In this document: positions 24,178-35,300 of the stretch, one piece after another
Numbering within the stretch: position 1 is the first letter of the stretch
Layout of the letters: the number at the start of each line of letters is the position of its first letter
Assembly (NCBI GenBank): GCA_019096065.1
Contig: JAGUCH010000003.1
Span: 7,626,001 to 7,690,000 of the forward strand
DNA: 64,000 bases
Reading direction: 5' to 3'
DNA from: Paracyclopina nana
Lineage: Eukaryota > Arthropoda > Copepoda > Cyclopoida > Cyclopettidae
Program-made: the position numbers and the translations under genes
The notes under the pieces: generated by a model
Seen by the model: the letters and a program-made list of their open reading frames with translations, nothing else
Databases searched by the model: none
What the model was told of the DNA's origin: nothing

Positions 24178-24895
24178 GGTGATTTTTCACTTTTCTGCCG
24201 GAATTATCGAACAATCGCGGCATTTCCAGCTTTTTGTTTACATCAGCTTCTGCTGCTGTTGAGCAATGAGCAGTTTGTTTTGATTTGCGGCGCTTTCGCG
24301 AGAGTTTGCGCTTTTGTACCATTTTAGAAAAAAGCGCCAAAAGAAAATTGATTTCACTCAAATTCTATTCTTAGGCTTTCCGTTGCATGATGAAATAACA
24401 AAATTGATTAAAAGTTAGATTATAAAGAGCAGTCACGGCAATTTCACAGCATATAATCAATAACTTTTAAAGTAATGCACGCAAATGGCCAGAATCACGC
24501 AACCTTTGCAATTAGGCTAGGAGACGTTCATGTATAAATCATAGAAAAATCAGCTATAAATCAAGCCGTCCTTTATATGCTCTATATTTATTTGGCACCA
24601 TGCTTTCGTTGAGGGTTTTTCCAAGCTGAAAATTTGCTAAAATGTACATATGTCAACTCTTCCTTCTCCTACCTGAAATGAGGCTCTTTCTAAAACAGCA
24701 GTCCTGTACCATTTTTGGTTGTGGCCTATAGTATCCAGCACACAGAAAACCCCGAAATCAGAATTTAGCTCTATTTCCTGCAAGAAAGAATCTTTTCGTG
24801 ATACTTGTGCATTTAGCAGATCAACAGGACTTCAGAAGTTTGTCAATAATTTATTCAAAGTAGTGTACTGTATTTTACAGTTGACTTTCCTTTAT
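24178..24895. other. Intergenic spacer upstream of DNAAF10
   Basis: About 720 bases between the DNAAF10 start and the stop of the AAA-protein gene, which lies upstream on the same strand. It should hold the promoter of the four-gene row and the 3' UTR of the AAA gene. Minus-strand AATAAA motifs occur at 24891-24896, overlapping the AAA stop, and at 24850-24855. No other coding exon is evident. Confidence 0.5.
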
Positions 24896-27486
24896 TTACC
24901 AAACAAATCGAAATTTTTTCTTGCTTTTTTTCTGAGGAATGACTTGACCCAGAGTCATGATAATATGCTGGGAGGCGGCAAAATCTTCCATCGCTGAGAT
25001 TTCTGAGTAAGGTATGGTTGATGAATTCGCCATGATATGAGCTTTGACAGCTTTGAAACAATGCTTTTTTGCATGATGCTGTCCAGGCTTAACCTCATCA
25101 GAAGTTGAGTTCCCTTTCTGTCCACAGTCCATCATGAATTGTCCCTTGACTTTTTGGCGAGACTGGGGATCAAATATCGAGGCTTCTTGGCAGTTATAGT
25201 TGAGTGCATCCACCACTGAGTTGATAATTTCACTAGTGCTTCGTGCTCGTGAAACCTCAGCAAGTTGCTCAAGTTCCTTTTTTGCTAATGAATGGTTGCT
25301 TTGCTTCAAAAAGTGATCAATAATGCTGATTCTGTCCTCAGGTGTTGGAAAAGTAATGTGGACCTTTGTGTCAAACTTCTTCAGCATCGCCGAGTCCATA
25401 GCTGAAAAAGAAAAAAATCATAGAATGCAGTAACAACTCAGCAAAGAAAAATAGTATAGTAATTAAAACAAATATAATTACAGAGAAAAAATAAAGTATT
25501 TGATGCTAAATGTAATGTTTACGAATGCAATTGATTTTCAAAACTCACCCCAAGGCTTGCTGGTTGCTGCAAAGACAAACACTCCTACGTCTTTTGAGTT
25601 GCCCAAGTCTGTCATTTGTCTTTGGATCTCACCAACAATCTTCCTAGCTTCGACATCACTTTCTCCATCTCTGGTGATCAAGTCGACATCATCGAAGAAA
25701 ATCAGGCATGGTTTCTTTCTTTGGGCCTCTGCAAAGGCAGCTGCGATGGTCTTTTGCGTTTCCTCATAGCATTTGGACAATAGGCTCCATCCACTTAGGG
25801 GTAAAAAGTTGCAATTGCATTTCTTAGCCAACCATCTGACAAGTAGGGTTTTTCCACAACCTGAATATAAGTATGAGAGTTATTAGGAATCTTTTTATAA
25901 CTTATTTTAAAGGAAGAAAATACTTTTAAAAAAGCATCAAGATTGAATTCCTTAAGGAATCAAATCAAGCTATTTTCCTCAAAGTAATATGCAAGATCAA
26001 GACTACTTTCCGAGACCTAATTTGATGGCGCCACCGTAGACGAGGTCAAAGTGCCTCCACCTTTATTCAGAGACAGCCAGTTTTTGGGGGATTTTGGAGA
26101 GATATGACGAAAAAAACCTACAAGGCCGATCTTATACTAGCTAAAATAAGCAAGGTTGTTTGGAGGCTTACAGCTCTGCAACTTTTCAGTCGATTGACAC
26201 CAAATTTGGTAGGACTTTGGCAGAGCCTAATAGGCCACCATACCAAACATCTGGATCTGAAGATCCCATTCAAAGGCCAAAAGGACAAGCTAGACACCTA
26301 GCTTTGATTAAAAAATTGCCTCAACTGTACGGCCTCATTACTTAACCAAATTTGAAACGCATATGTAGGTTAACATTTTGATGGACCTTTGGTGCCAGTA
26401 ATTGATGAGATATTAGCCTCTAATAAAAGAACCTAGCTCAGCTTGACTTCGATAGTATGAAATTGGCCTACAAAGTGTAATTTCCGGTTTACGAACAGGG
26501 AATAGTCTGTCTGTAACATGTAGCTTAACTTGATAATTATCAGATAACTGCCAAATATACCCAATTTTTAAAAATAATGAAATCGGATAGGGAAGACGAA
26601 GAAGCTACAGATCAGAAATCAAATGTCTTTGATTTTATATACTTTACCTGGCAACCCAAATAAGAGGACGTTTCTTTTCAGCATTTGTATGCCGAATTCA
26701 AGCACAACTTCTGGCTGGCGAAGTGGGCCTTCCACGATGCTTCTCAAAATAATTTTTTCGTTTTCGAGGCCAATAGGCTCCATGGCATTAGCATTCGAGA
26801 GTTCCTCAAAATTAGCTGACGATTCACTCTTTTGAAGTTCAATTGTTGGCTCCTTTACTAAGGACAGTTTTCTTTTGAGGTCCTCCGCGATAGCTTCTTG
26901 ATCCCTAAGCACTGCTCTATACAAAGTCGTCAATTTTTCTGAAAAAGCAATGCAATTATTTGTTAGGTGTCCCAAGAGGTGTTCAACGATGGTAGGGTGT
27001 CTACAGCCTGACCCACTTATTATCACTCACTAAAAAAACGTAAATTGAGCCTGGCAAACTCGTCCGATCCACAACTTTAGTAAAAATAAAAAATAATTTT
27101 CATTTGTCAAAATGCCGCTCAGTAAATGGGGCTCAAGCGCAACTCGTTGTCAAGAGTGCCCGCCAAAAATGAAATGAACTATTTTTGATTTTTATTTTCG
27201 AAATAATTGCCAGGATATTTTTTGTTAGGATTTCACCTTTAGTTTTGTATTTTCAAAAATAGTCTAATCTCATTGCTCTACTACACACTATGTAAATGCA
27301 GGTATGGCTCTTTTTATAATAGTTAAGTAATTTACCGTCTGATTCACTGCGGCTGCTGAAAGCAATCTTAAGGTAGGTACCGCACTCAACAAGCTTAGCT
27401 AGGGCTTCCACTTTGCTGCTGCAAGCTAAAGCATCACGAAATGCTTGCTCACTTGCTTCAACAAAATCTTGGCTTTTGGCAGACAT
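24896..27486 (-). CDS. Divergent VPS4-type AAA protein, possibly a pseudo-ATPase
   Basis: Four exons: 27486-27336, 26938-26648, 25860-25549 and 25401-24896, all phase 1 junctions, giving 419 residues. Residues 1-85 are helical and MIT-like (SEQAFRDALACSSKVEALAK, LTTLYRAVLRDQEAI). An AAA core follows: Walker A GLPGCGKT (~144-151), Walker B LIFFDDVDLI (~200-209), AATSKPW at sensor 1, LKKFDTKVHITFPTPEDR at the arginine-finger site, and a C-terminal helix typical of the VPS4/katanin/spastin group. In VPS4 the matching sites read IIFIDEID, GATNIPW and IRRRFEKR. Here the catalytic Glu is Asp, the sensor Asn is Ser and the Arg fingers are Lys. Inference: nucleotide binding may persist while hydrolysis is weak. 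An in-frame ATG 23 codons upstream is possible, but the MSAKS start fits the family length. It may be an ESCRT-III remodeller paralogue. Confidence 0.8.
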
Positions 27487-27811
27487 TGTACCTCTTTCAC
27501 TGTTGAATTTATACTGCCGCTCAGAGAAACGTAGAGCTGAGAAAAAGCATTGCAATTTTCCGCGTCAATTCTTGCACAGGTACTTTTTGAGCGCGTGAGC
27601 CCCAAAGGACCAGCATTTTCCGGGAACGCACATAAGCAGCACTATACATCGCCGCGCTCTGTATAAATATAGATACATTAGATGTTTTGGTGGACTTACT
27701 AGTCATTTATATTTGCTCCGTATTCAGTCCAAACTTAGATGATTTTGTGGGTATAAATATAAATGTGGTAGATGTTTCAAATGACTAAGATGATCAACTT
27801 TGTCATCGATA

Positions 27812-27969
27812 GGGCGTTCTCATATTGCACTTTAGCTTACCAAAACCTGATTTTGGTTAACCAAAAACTGGTTTTAGTAAAGCTCTATGTAGTGGCTACC
27901 TACCGAAAACTGGTTTTTGGTTAACCAAAATCAGGTTTTGGTAAGCTAAAGTCCAATATGAGAACGCCC
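27812..27969. mobile_element. Hairpin MITE, family 2 copy B
   Basis: A 158-bp palindrome with arms of about 63 bases starting GGGCGTTCTCATATTG, flanked on both sides by TA (27810-27811 and 27970-27971). The outer ends match the 3240-3618 element except at one position, so both belong to one family although their interiors differ. Few mismatches between the arms suggest a fairly recent insertion. Confidence 0.8.
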
Positions 27970-29210
27970 TATCAAATTGTACCGTTTTTGGTCCAAACAT
28001 AGAGGATTTTAGTCAAAAGCCAGGGCTATCTCAAACGAACAATTCTGACAAAACGAAGTCATATTTAATTACGAAACTGAATTAAGCTTTTTCGTCCTCC
28101 TAAGTTGCGCTAGAACATTAAAAAATGCGTGAAATTCAAACTGCAAATCTGGCTTAACTTGTGTGCCTGCGCGCGCTCCTTTCACATGCTTAAAAGCGCT
28201 ACCAGAAAAATCCAAAATAAAATTAGGTCTTCACGTTTACTGACTTTTTAAAAGAGATTTTGGCATAAAACACGATTACCATTGTGTTAATAACTGACTT
28301 ATTCATAGATTAGCTTCAATTTTTGGTGTTGACTTATTTAACTTTTGAATGACTTATTTGTTTTTATGACTCATTCATTTAATTACTAACAATGTTCACG
28401 TCATATTGCACAACTGAATAGAGTTCTCAATAGTATGGTTAAATCCCAAAAAAAGCCAGACATGCTTATAATTACTGCTTTTTAAACTCAAATGATTCAA
28501 TTTTTTTGCCATTTGCTGCCAAAGCTCCTCATTATCAAAAACTTATTTTATAACATTTATTTAAAAAAATGAAATGAAAAAAACCAAAAGCTATTTTAGG
28601 AGTGCAGGTCAGAGTATTTATCTCAATCATACCAGCCCTTTCAATAAATCAATTTAGTTTACCCTTCATATAGCAAAAGCTGTTTAGAGTCTATCAAAAT
28701 CTTAAAATGTCCACTTCTAGATTATTTTCACGGACTGTGATCTAGATGTCTATCACCGTTTTGTTTATCTAGAAAATTTCCGTATATAGATCAGCTTTGC
28801 TTGCGCGTCTGCAACTGTGATATATATCAACAAAAACCGTCCATACATAGATCACAATGATCAGTGATTATGTTTGTGATCTTTATATTGATGGAGCCCA
28901 CTTTTCCCACCTCTTTTGGTCATATGAGTCTGAATTGTTTTGATCAATCAGAAATACGAAAACTTAAGTATTTAATTTAAGGATGTCGTAAGATTTTAAG
29001 GAAACGAGGCATAGGTTATAAACGCTATAAACGCTCAATATTTGTACAGAGCGATTTCGCGATTCACGGCTTTCTTTCTTTTTTTTTCCTTTGAGGTTCC
29101 AGAGTGCTGACCATCAGGCCACTGCCTCTTTTATGCATTGTACTCTAACCTTTTTTATTGCCAATTTACACGACATAAGGAGAGGAAATTTTCGACCTTT
29201 TTGGCCTCGT

Positions 29211-29667
29211 CAAAAGATTTTGCATCACTTAAAGAGCGGACGTTCAATTTTGTGGGTCGAAAAAAGCCAGCCCGTGCTCAGCGATTTTCTGCGCTAATAG
29301 CTGTTTTAAGTGTAGTTGAGTGACAATATCTTATTTGTTCCGCCGAGATGCTGCTGCTCCAGGAAAGGTTTGACGAACTGAGCCAAGCAATTTTTTTTGC
29401 AGAACTTTTAACAAAAATGCGACTAAAATGGTGAAAATGAAAGCTTGTGTTAGGAGTTGCCCTACTATGACTATTTTTAATTATTTGCTCCCATTCCATT
29501 AAAGAAATTAAGTCATTGTTTAATGGAAAACAAGCTATTTTTTTGGCCCAAATAAGTAGGCTCGTTTTATCAAAATCCTAATTCCGACCCACGCTAATAA
29601 AATTTCAGTCTACGCGCTGAGATCGCAAAATAGCTTGTCCACTCTTTAAGTGATGCAAAATCTTTTG
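29211..29667. repeat. Pair of 31-bp inverted repeats, possible transposon relic
   Basis: The 31 bases at 29211-29241, beginning CAAAAGATTTTGCATC, recur inverted at 29637-29667 with one mismatch. The 395 bases between have no convincing frame. No clear target duplication was found beyond the arms. This could be the inner part of an old DNA transposon. Confidence 0.5.
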
Positions 29668-29754
29668 CCTCGTCCAAGGTTCCGTTGGCCACGGTGCTAG
29701 ACAGTGGCCAATAAATCGCGCACATGAATATTTCAATCTGCAAAGGAAGCTATG

Positions 29755-30931
29755 TGTAGCAGGATCCCGAGCCTGCGTACCTGCGCTCCCGCCTCCATCC
29801 CTGGGGAAGTCGTTGTTTCCGACAACGACCAAATAAGACCGGGAATAGGAAGCAACAATATTAGTGCGTTCCGGCTGAAAGTATGCCACGAACATCAACC
29901 TCACCCTCGCTGAGGCTACGGTGGCTGAGGCTACCAAAAGCTCACGAGAGGGAGCAACCTGGGCAGCAGATCCCGCCACCCGCGTCGTCCCCCGAGACAC
30001 CGAGTGCGGATGCTGTGCCCCCTGGTTCCAAACACCAGGACCGTTTCCGCGTCGAGGCCGGGGTGCCCTTGAGAAGAGGCCATCTACCCCGGACCACCGG
30101 AAGCGCGCTACATAGTCGGCGCCGCATCACTCTGCAGAAGGATGTAACAAGCCACTAGTAATAATCGGTCACTGTACACGCATCGCGAATGCCAATAAAC
30201 CAAATGTGACTAAGTTGATCAATATATTGCTCATTCATGCTCCCAACTTAATTCGAATACCGCGCAGCGAACTGCCGGTCGGCCACGCTCATGCACGATC
30301 ATTGGCTCGAGGCCGCGGCCTCCGGCCGCCCGGGCGGGTCACAACCCTCCTCAGGGCAGAGACCAAATCACTGCAATCCAAGGCACTAAATGCTGCTCTG
30401 CTCCAATGCATTCCACGCGTAATTGCCGTGGTGAATAGAGAAGCATTGGCCATCCTGCATCAAAGCAAGAGAGCAGTACAAGCAAGCCATAAACTGGCCC
30501 CTTTATGGGGGCTGCATGTTGCGCTTCACATGTGCAGAGCAATTAGCGGATTGTCTGTCAACGCACTAAAAGCCATCACGCTCAAATGCGCAGCATTCGC
30601 TCCAAACAACCTTCTTGTTAACGATCGTAAAACATCTCCTATCGGGGACCGGATCGCATCGCACAAACAATTCTAAATTGCTACGCTAAAACGATCCCTG
30701 AGGGTCGGAGAATTACAACGGATGCTGCGGGTGAGCGGCCGCTGCATAGGGGACAAGAGAGGCTATAAAGATCGAGTACCAGGGGAAAAGTCACAGTTCT
30801 TTGGATTCGCTCCAAGTTGCTACACCCTGCTCTCGCGCTTTTTACGCCATTCTTGGTAATTATCCCTCTATTTGCTACGCTAGGGCATTGAAATCAACCT
30901 CTTTCACTTATGCAGCCGTCGCTCGCTCATC
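29755..30931 (+). repeat. 5' terminal region of the Gypsy element
   Basis: It starts TGTAGCAGGATCCCGAGCC. The first 42 bases match the 3' repeat with one difference, then the two diverge. The inner border of the 5' LTR is therefore not fixed; a TATA-like TATAAAG near 30765 and a GCTACA near 30818 are the best hints to the promoter and LTR end. The stretch up to the gag start has no gene. Confidence 0.55.
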
Positions 30932-32302
30932 ATGCCTGTCGAACGATCTCCTCCTCACACCTCCGCAAACGAGGAGCTCGGGGCGTCCCCAGACAGCCAC
31001 GAGTTGGGGCCACACCCCGCTGGGCTCCAACAACGCTTCGAAGCCGATTTAAGCACCCTCGGGGCCCACGGGGCCGCCGCCGGGAGCCGTCCTGGCCTAG
31101 ACCCTCTCGGGTTTCCGCGGAACCAAGGATCGGCCGCTGAGGCCGCCACTGGGGCCAGGCCTCGCCCCGGGTCCGGGTCTAGGGCGGATCCGCCAAACCA
31201 ACCAACTGAGACCGACCCGGCTGGCGCCAACCCCGACACTGAGGGGCTGTCGCAGTCGATGCTGCTGCAATTCCTGAAGTCCATGGAGGCCCAGCGGCAG
31301 GCGGATGCACAGGCCCGCAAACAGGAGGCCGAGCTACGGCTCCTGGAGATCAACACCCGCCGTCTCGAGGCTGAAAACGCCGCTGCTCGTTCTGGGCGCA
31401 AGCGCAAACTTGAGAAGTTCGAGGACACGGAAGCTGACAAGTGGCTCACCTTCCGCCTTCATGTGGAGGCCACCTTCTTGGGGTCCAAGGACACCGAGGC
31501 CACCAAGAAACTGGAGGTTAAGCATGCCATGGTGGGCGCGGCACTTCGTACTATCAATGAGGTAGATCTGTTCCTGACGGACGAAAGCTTCACCCTCAAG
31601 CACCTGCTCGACGCCTATGAGAGGTTCTTCGTCACCGCTACGTCGTCCCAGGTGGCCCGTATAGCCCTCGAAACGGTCCATCAGCGCTCTGATGAAGGGA
31701 TTCCCCAATGGCACGCTAGACTGCGCAGCATCTTCGTCCGCGCCAAGCCTGAGCTGGCCAAGGAGGTCGAGACCTACCCCGACTTGATCCGTATGTTTGT
31801 GACCAAGCTTCACCGCAAGGATGTGGTCATGGGCATCGCCGGGCACAAATTCACCACCATGGCCGACGCCTTGGAAGCCGCCAGTCAAGCTGAATGTTGG
31901 TTGTCGTTGGGGCAGGGTAAGGGCCGCGTCGCCGCCATGATCCCCGGAGCCGGCGACGACTCCACGATCGTATGCTTCTACTGCGAGCGTAAGGGCCATC
32001 GCAAGAGCGAATGCAGGACCCTCGACTCCGACAAGCGTAATGGCCGCTACGACTCCAAGATCGACAAGTGGGCTCACGCAGCTTCCCTCAACAAGGACCA
32101 GGCGGCTCGAGGACAGAGTTCCCGAGGTCGAGGACGAAGGCGCGCCTCCGACCAGAAAAGGACCTCCGATCGGCAAGGCTCGTCGGGCAAGACCAACAAA
32201 AGGTCTCGAGTCAATGAAATCTACGAGGCCAAGCCCAAGGAAGAACCCGAATCCGAGGCCTCGGATGATGCGGCACCGGGAAACGACTCGACCCGGTTGT
32301 AG
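30932..32302 (+). CDS. gag: gag-like protein of the Gypsy element
   Basis: A 456-residue frame. It has a Pro/Gly/Ala-rich N-terminal third, a charged helical segment, a capsid-like region, and a CCHC zinc knuckle (CFYCERKGHRKSEC) near residue 350, followed by a basic Arg/Ser-rich tail. It would form the particle core and bind the element's RNA. Looks whole. Confidence 0.88.
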   Translation: MPVERSPPHTSANEELGASPDSHELGPHPAGLQQRFEADLSTLGAHGAAAGSRPGLDPLGFPRNQGSAAEAATGARPRPGSGSRADPPNQPTETDPAGANPDTEGLSQSMLLQFLKSMEAQRQADAQARKQEAELRLLEINTRRLEAENAAARSGRKRKLEKFEDTEADKWLTFRLHVEATFLGSKDTEATKKLEVKHAMVGAALRTINEVDLFLTDESFTLKHLLDAYERFFVTATSSQVARIALETVHQRSDEGIPQWHARLRSIFVRAKPELAKEVETYPDLIRMFVTKLHRKDVVMGIAGHKFTTMADALEAASQAECWLSLGQGKGRVAAMIPGAGDDSTIVCFYCERKGHRKSECRTLDSDKRNGRYDSKIDKWAHAASLNKDQAARGQSSRGRGRRRASDQKRTSDRQGSSGKTNKRSRVNEIYEAKPKEEPESEASDDAAPGNDSTRL

Positions 32303-32376
32303 AGAGCTCCAGCCGGGTCCCCTCACCTTCCTCCATATTAGCAGCTCTCGACCACATCGCCAGCCATCAACGATTC

Positions 32377-35300
32377 ATGGCCCAAGTCCCGATCCGCATC
32401 GGCAAGATCAAAGCCCGGGCCCTGGTCGATAGCGGCAACAGCTGGCGCACGTGCATCTCCGAGAATTTTGCCCGCCGACTTGGAGTTCTTCCACACGGTC
32501 TCCGGCCCATGCTCGACATGCCCGCGGTGGGCACCGCCCACGCACAGCAACGCCTCCAGGTCCTGGGGGAGTTACGGCAGCCACTGCGAGTGCAGCTGGG
32601 TAATCACCCTCACTCCTTCTCTATCCGACCCGCAGTGGTACAGAACCTCTCCATGGATTTCAACTTGTCAGGGCCCTTCTTGAGCCACCACCGCATCGAC
32701 CAGCTCCACTCCCAAGGGACCCTGCGCGTGCACGGGAAGCAGATCCCGCTGGTGGGCGCCCTCCAACCCGCTGAGGATCAGGAAGAGTACGAAATCCGGA
32801 TTCTGCGGCCCGTCAATATTCCAGCCCGCACTGTCACCCTGGTGGCCGCCGTAGCCCCTCACTGGCCCCACGGGTCCACGCGGGCCGCTGCCCTCGAGGC
32901 GGAGCCCCAGTTTGCCGCGCAGACGCAGCTGGCGCCCTGGAACATTGCATTAGTCCAGCCGCGGGCCGGCGGCAGCCTGGCAGTTGGGGTGCTGAACCCC
33001 CTGGATCACCCGCTCCGCCTTAAGGGCGGAGTGACCTACGGCACCCTCCGTGTTTACGAAGAAAACGAGGGCCCCAGCGGAACCGAGGCTACTCCCTCGG
33101 TGCACGCGGTGCGCACGCCGGTCACCACCCGCAGTACCAGCCGAAAGCAGTCGGAGTCCGATGCCAAGCGCCGTTATGAGCAAGCCAACCTTATCATTGA
33201 CACCTTCAAGCTGAACGAGAACGACATGCTCAAGGAGAATCCCAAGCGGCTAGCTCAAGCCGCCACCCTGCTCACGGCCCACGTCGGAGCCTTTTCATTC
33301 GACGGCCGCACGGGGCAGACCACACTGGTCGAGCACGCCATAGACCTCAAGCCGGGGACGAAGCCCATCAACATCCGTCGACGACCCATCAATCCGAACC
33401 TCGAGGCGTCCCTGAAGGAACAGATCCAGAAGTGGTTGGATGAAGAAGTCATCACGCCCATCACTTCGCGGTGGTCCGCGCCTCTCGTTCCCGTCCGCAA
33501 GAAGGATGGCACGCTGCGATGGTGCGTAGATTATAGGGAACTCAACAAGGCCACCGTAGTCGACTCACACCCCATCGGAGACGTCAGGGACAACCTCAGC
33601 CGACTGGCCCGCTCCACAGTATTTTCAACGTTGGACGCGGTGGGTGCCTTTAACGTGGTTCCCATTCGGGCAGAGGACGTGGAGAAGACCACCTTTTCCA
33701 CAGGAGACGGCTCATACGCCTTCCTCAAGATGCCCTTCGGCCTCACCAATGCGCCCAAGACATACAGCCGCCTCAATAGGATGGTTCTGGAGGGCATATC
33801 ATGGGACGTTGCCCTGCCATACCTCGACGATTGCTTAGTCCATTCAACCGACTTCGAGTCCCACCTCCGCAACTTGCGCCTGGTGCTGCAGGCCCACGAG
33901 AAAGCAGGACTTCTGCTGAAGCCGTCCAAATGTCACCTGTTCCAATCCAGAGTGACATACTTGGGGCATGTTGTCACTCCTCAGGGCCTCGAGGTCATGC
34001 CAGCCTACATTGACCTCATCCGTGAATGGCCCTTGCCTAACACCAGGAAGCAGCTGCGTATCTTCCTTGGCAAGGCCAATTATTACCGATCCTTCATTGA
34101 GAAATACCAACATGTCGCGGCGCCCCTGTCGGACAAGCTCTCCAAGGACGACGGCACCAGCGACAACCATGTTTTCCAACCCAGCCCGGAGTTCCGGGCC
34201 GCTTTCGACGAGCTCAAGAAGAGGCTGACCTCTGCGCCTGTACTGGCCTATCCGGACTTCTCCTCGCCTAACCCCTTCATCCTGGACACGGATTTCTCAC
34301 AAGAAAACAGGGCTGTTGGGGGGGTCCTTTCCCAAGTCCAAGATCGCAAGGAAAGAGTCATCTTATACGGCGCCAAGAAGCTGAACGCCGCTCAAAGCAA
34401 CTATTCCGCTAATCAGGGCGAGCTGGTGGCCGTAATAATTTTCATCAAACAATTCAAGTATTACCTGCAACACCGCCGTTTCATCCTGCGCACTGACCAT
34501 CGGGCCCTCCTCTGGATCCGCTCCATGGAAGCGCCCACGGGAATGCTGGGCCGATGGCTCGACACCATCTCCAACTACGACTTCGAAGTGGTGCACCGGG
34601 CAGGAGTGAAGCACGGCAACGCCGATTCCCTCAGCCGAGCGCCCCACCTGGCACAGCGGGGTGACCATATCAGCTCAGACGTCTCTGATGATGACTTTTT
34701 CCGGGTGGCTAATCTCAAGCTGATTCCCACGAAGCCGGAAGCGTGGGCTGCGGCCCAAGAGGAGGACGACGACCTGGTCCTTTCGAGACAGCTAGTCCGA
34801 CTGAAACAATCGCCCTCGCAGGAGAACCTCAACGCCGCATCACCTCGAGGTCGCGTGCTACTGGAACAACTAAGTTCCATGACCATGGATCGGCAAGGTG
34901 CTCTTCGCTTGCTGGATCGGAAGAGGCAAACCTCGCGACTGGTGGTGCCCCGCCAGTGGCAGGAAGCCAGCCTCCGCCACGTACACGACACCATGGGACA
35001 CCAAGGGCGCGACTCTGTGGTCCACAGGGCAGCTCAGCACTTCTACTTCCCAGGCATGACGCGTCTGGCCAATGAAGTCGTCAAGTCCTGCCTCCTTTGC
35101 CAGCGGTCCAAGCCGGGCCAGAAAAATCAATTGCACACCCTCAAATCGCATTACGCGGGCTACCCGTTCCAGATCTTGAGCCTCGACTACGTAGGGCCGT
35201 TCCAGCCTTCGTCGAACCGTCACCGCTACTTGTTCACCGCTAAGTGCGTCTTCACCAAATGGATCGAAGCTTTCCCGTGCGGTTCCAATGATGCTGAAAC

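Larger units (their letters stand above)
27487..29754. other. Intergenic, AT-rich; no gene seen
   Basis: Between the AAA-protein gene and the LTR element. It contains a hairpin transposon at 27812-27969 and a pair of 31-bp inverted repeats at 29211-29241 and 29637-29667. The promoter of the AAA-protein gene should lie just above 27486. I see no coding exon or RNA gene. Confidence 0.5.

Noticed and set aside
31334-32326. 330-codon open frame on the minus strand
   Set aside because: It lies fully opposite gag in GC-rich DNA and has a shadow-type composition.
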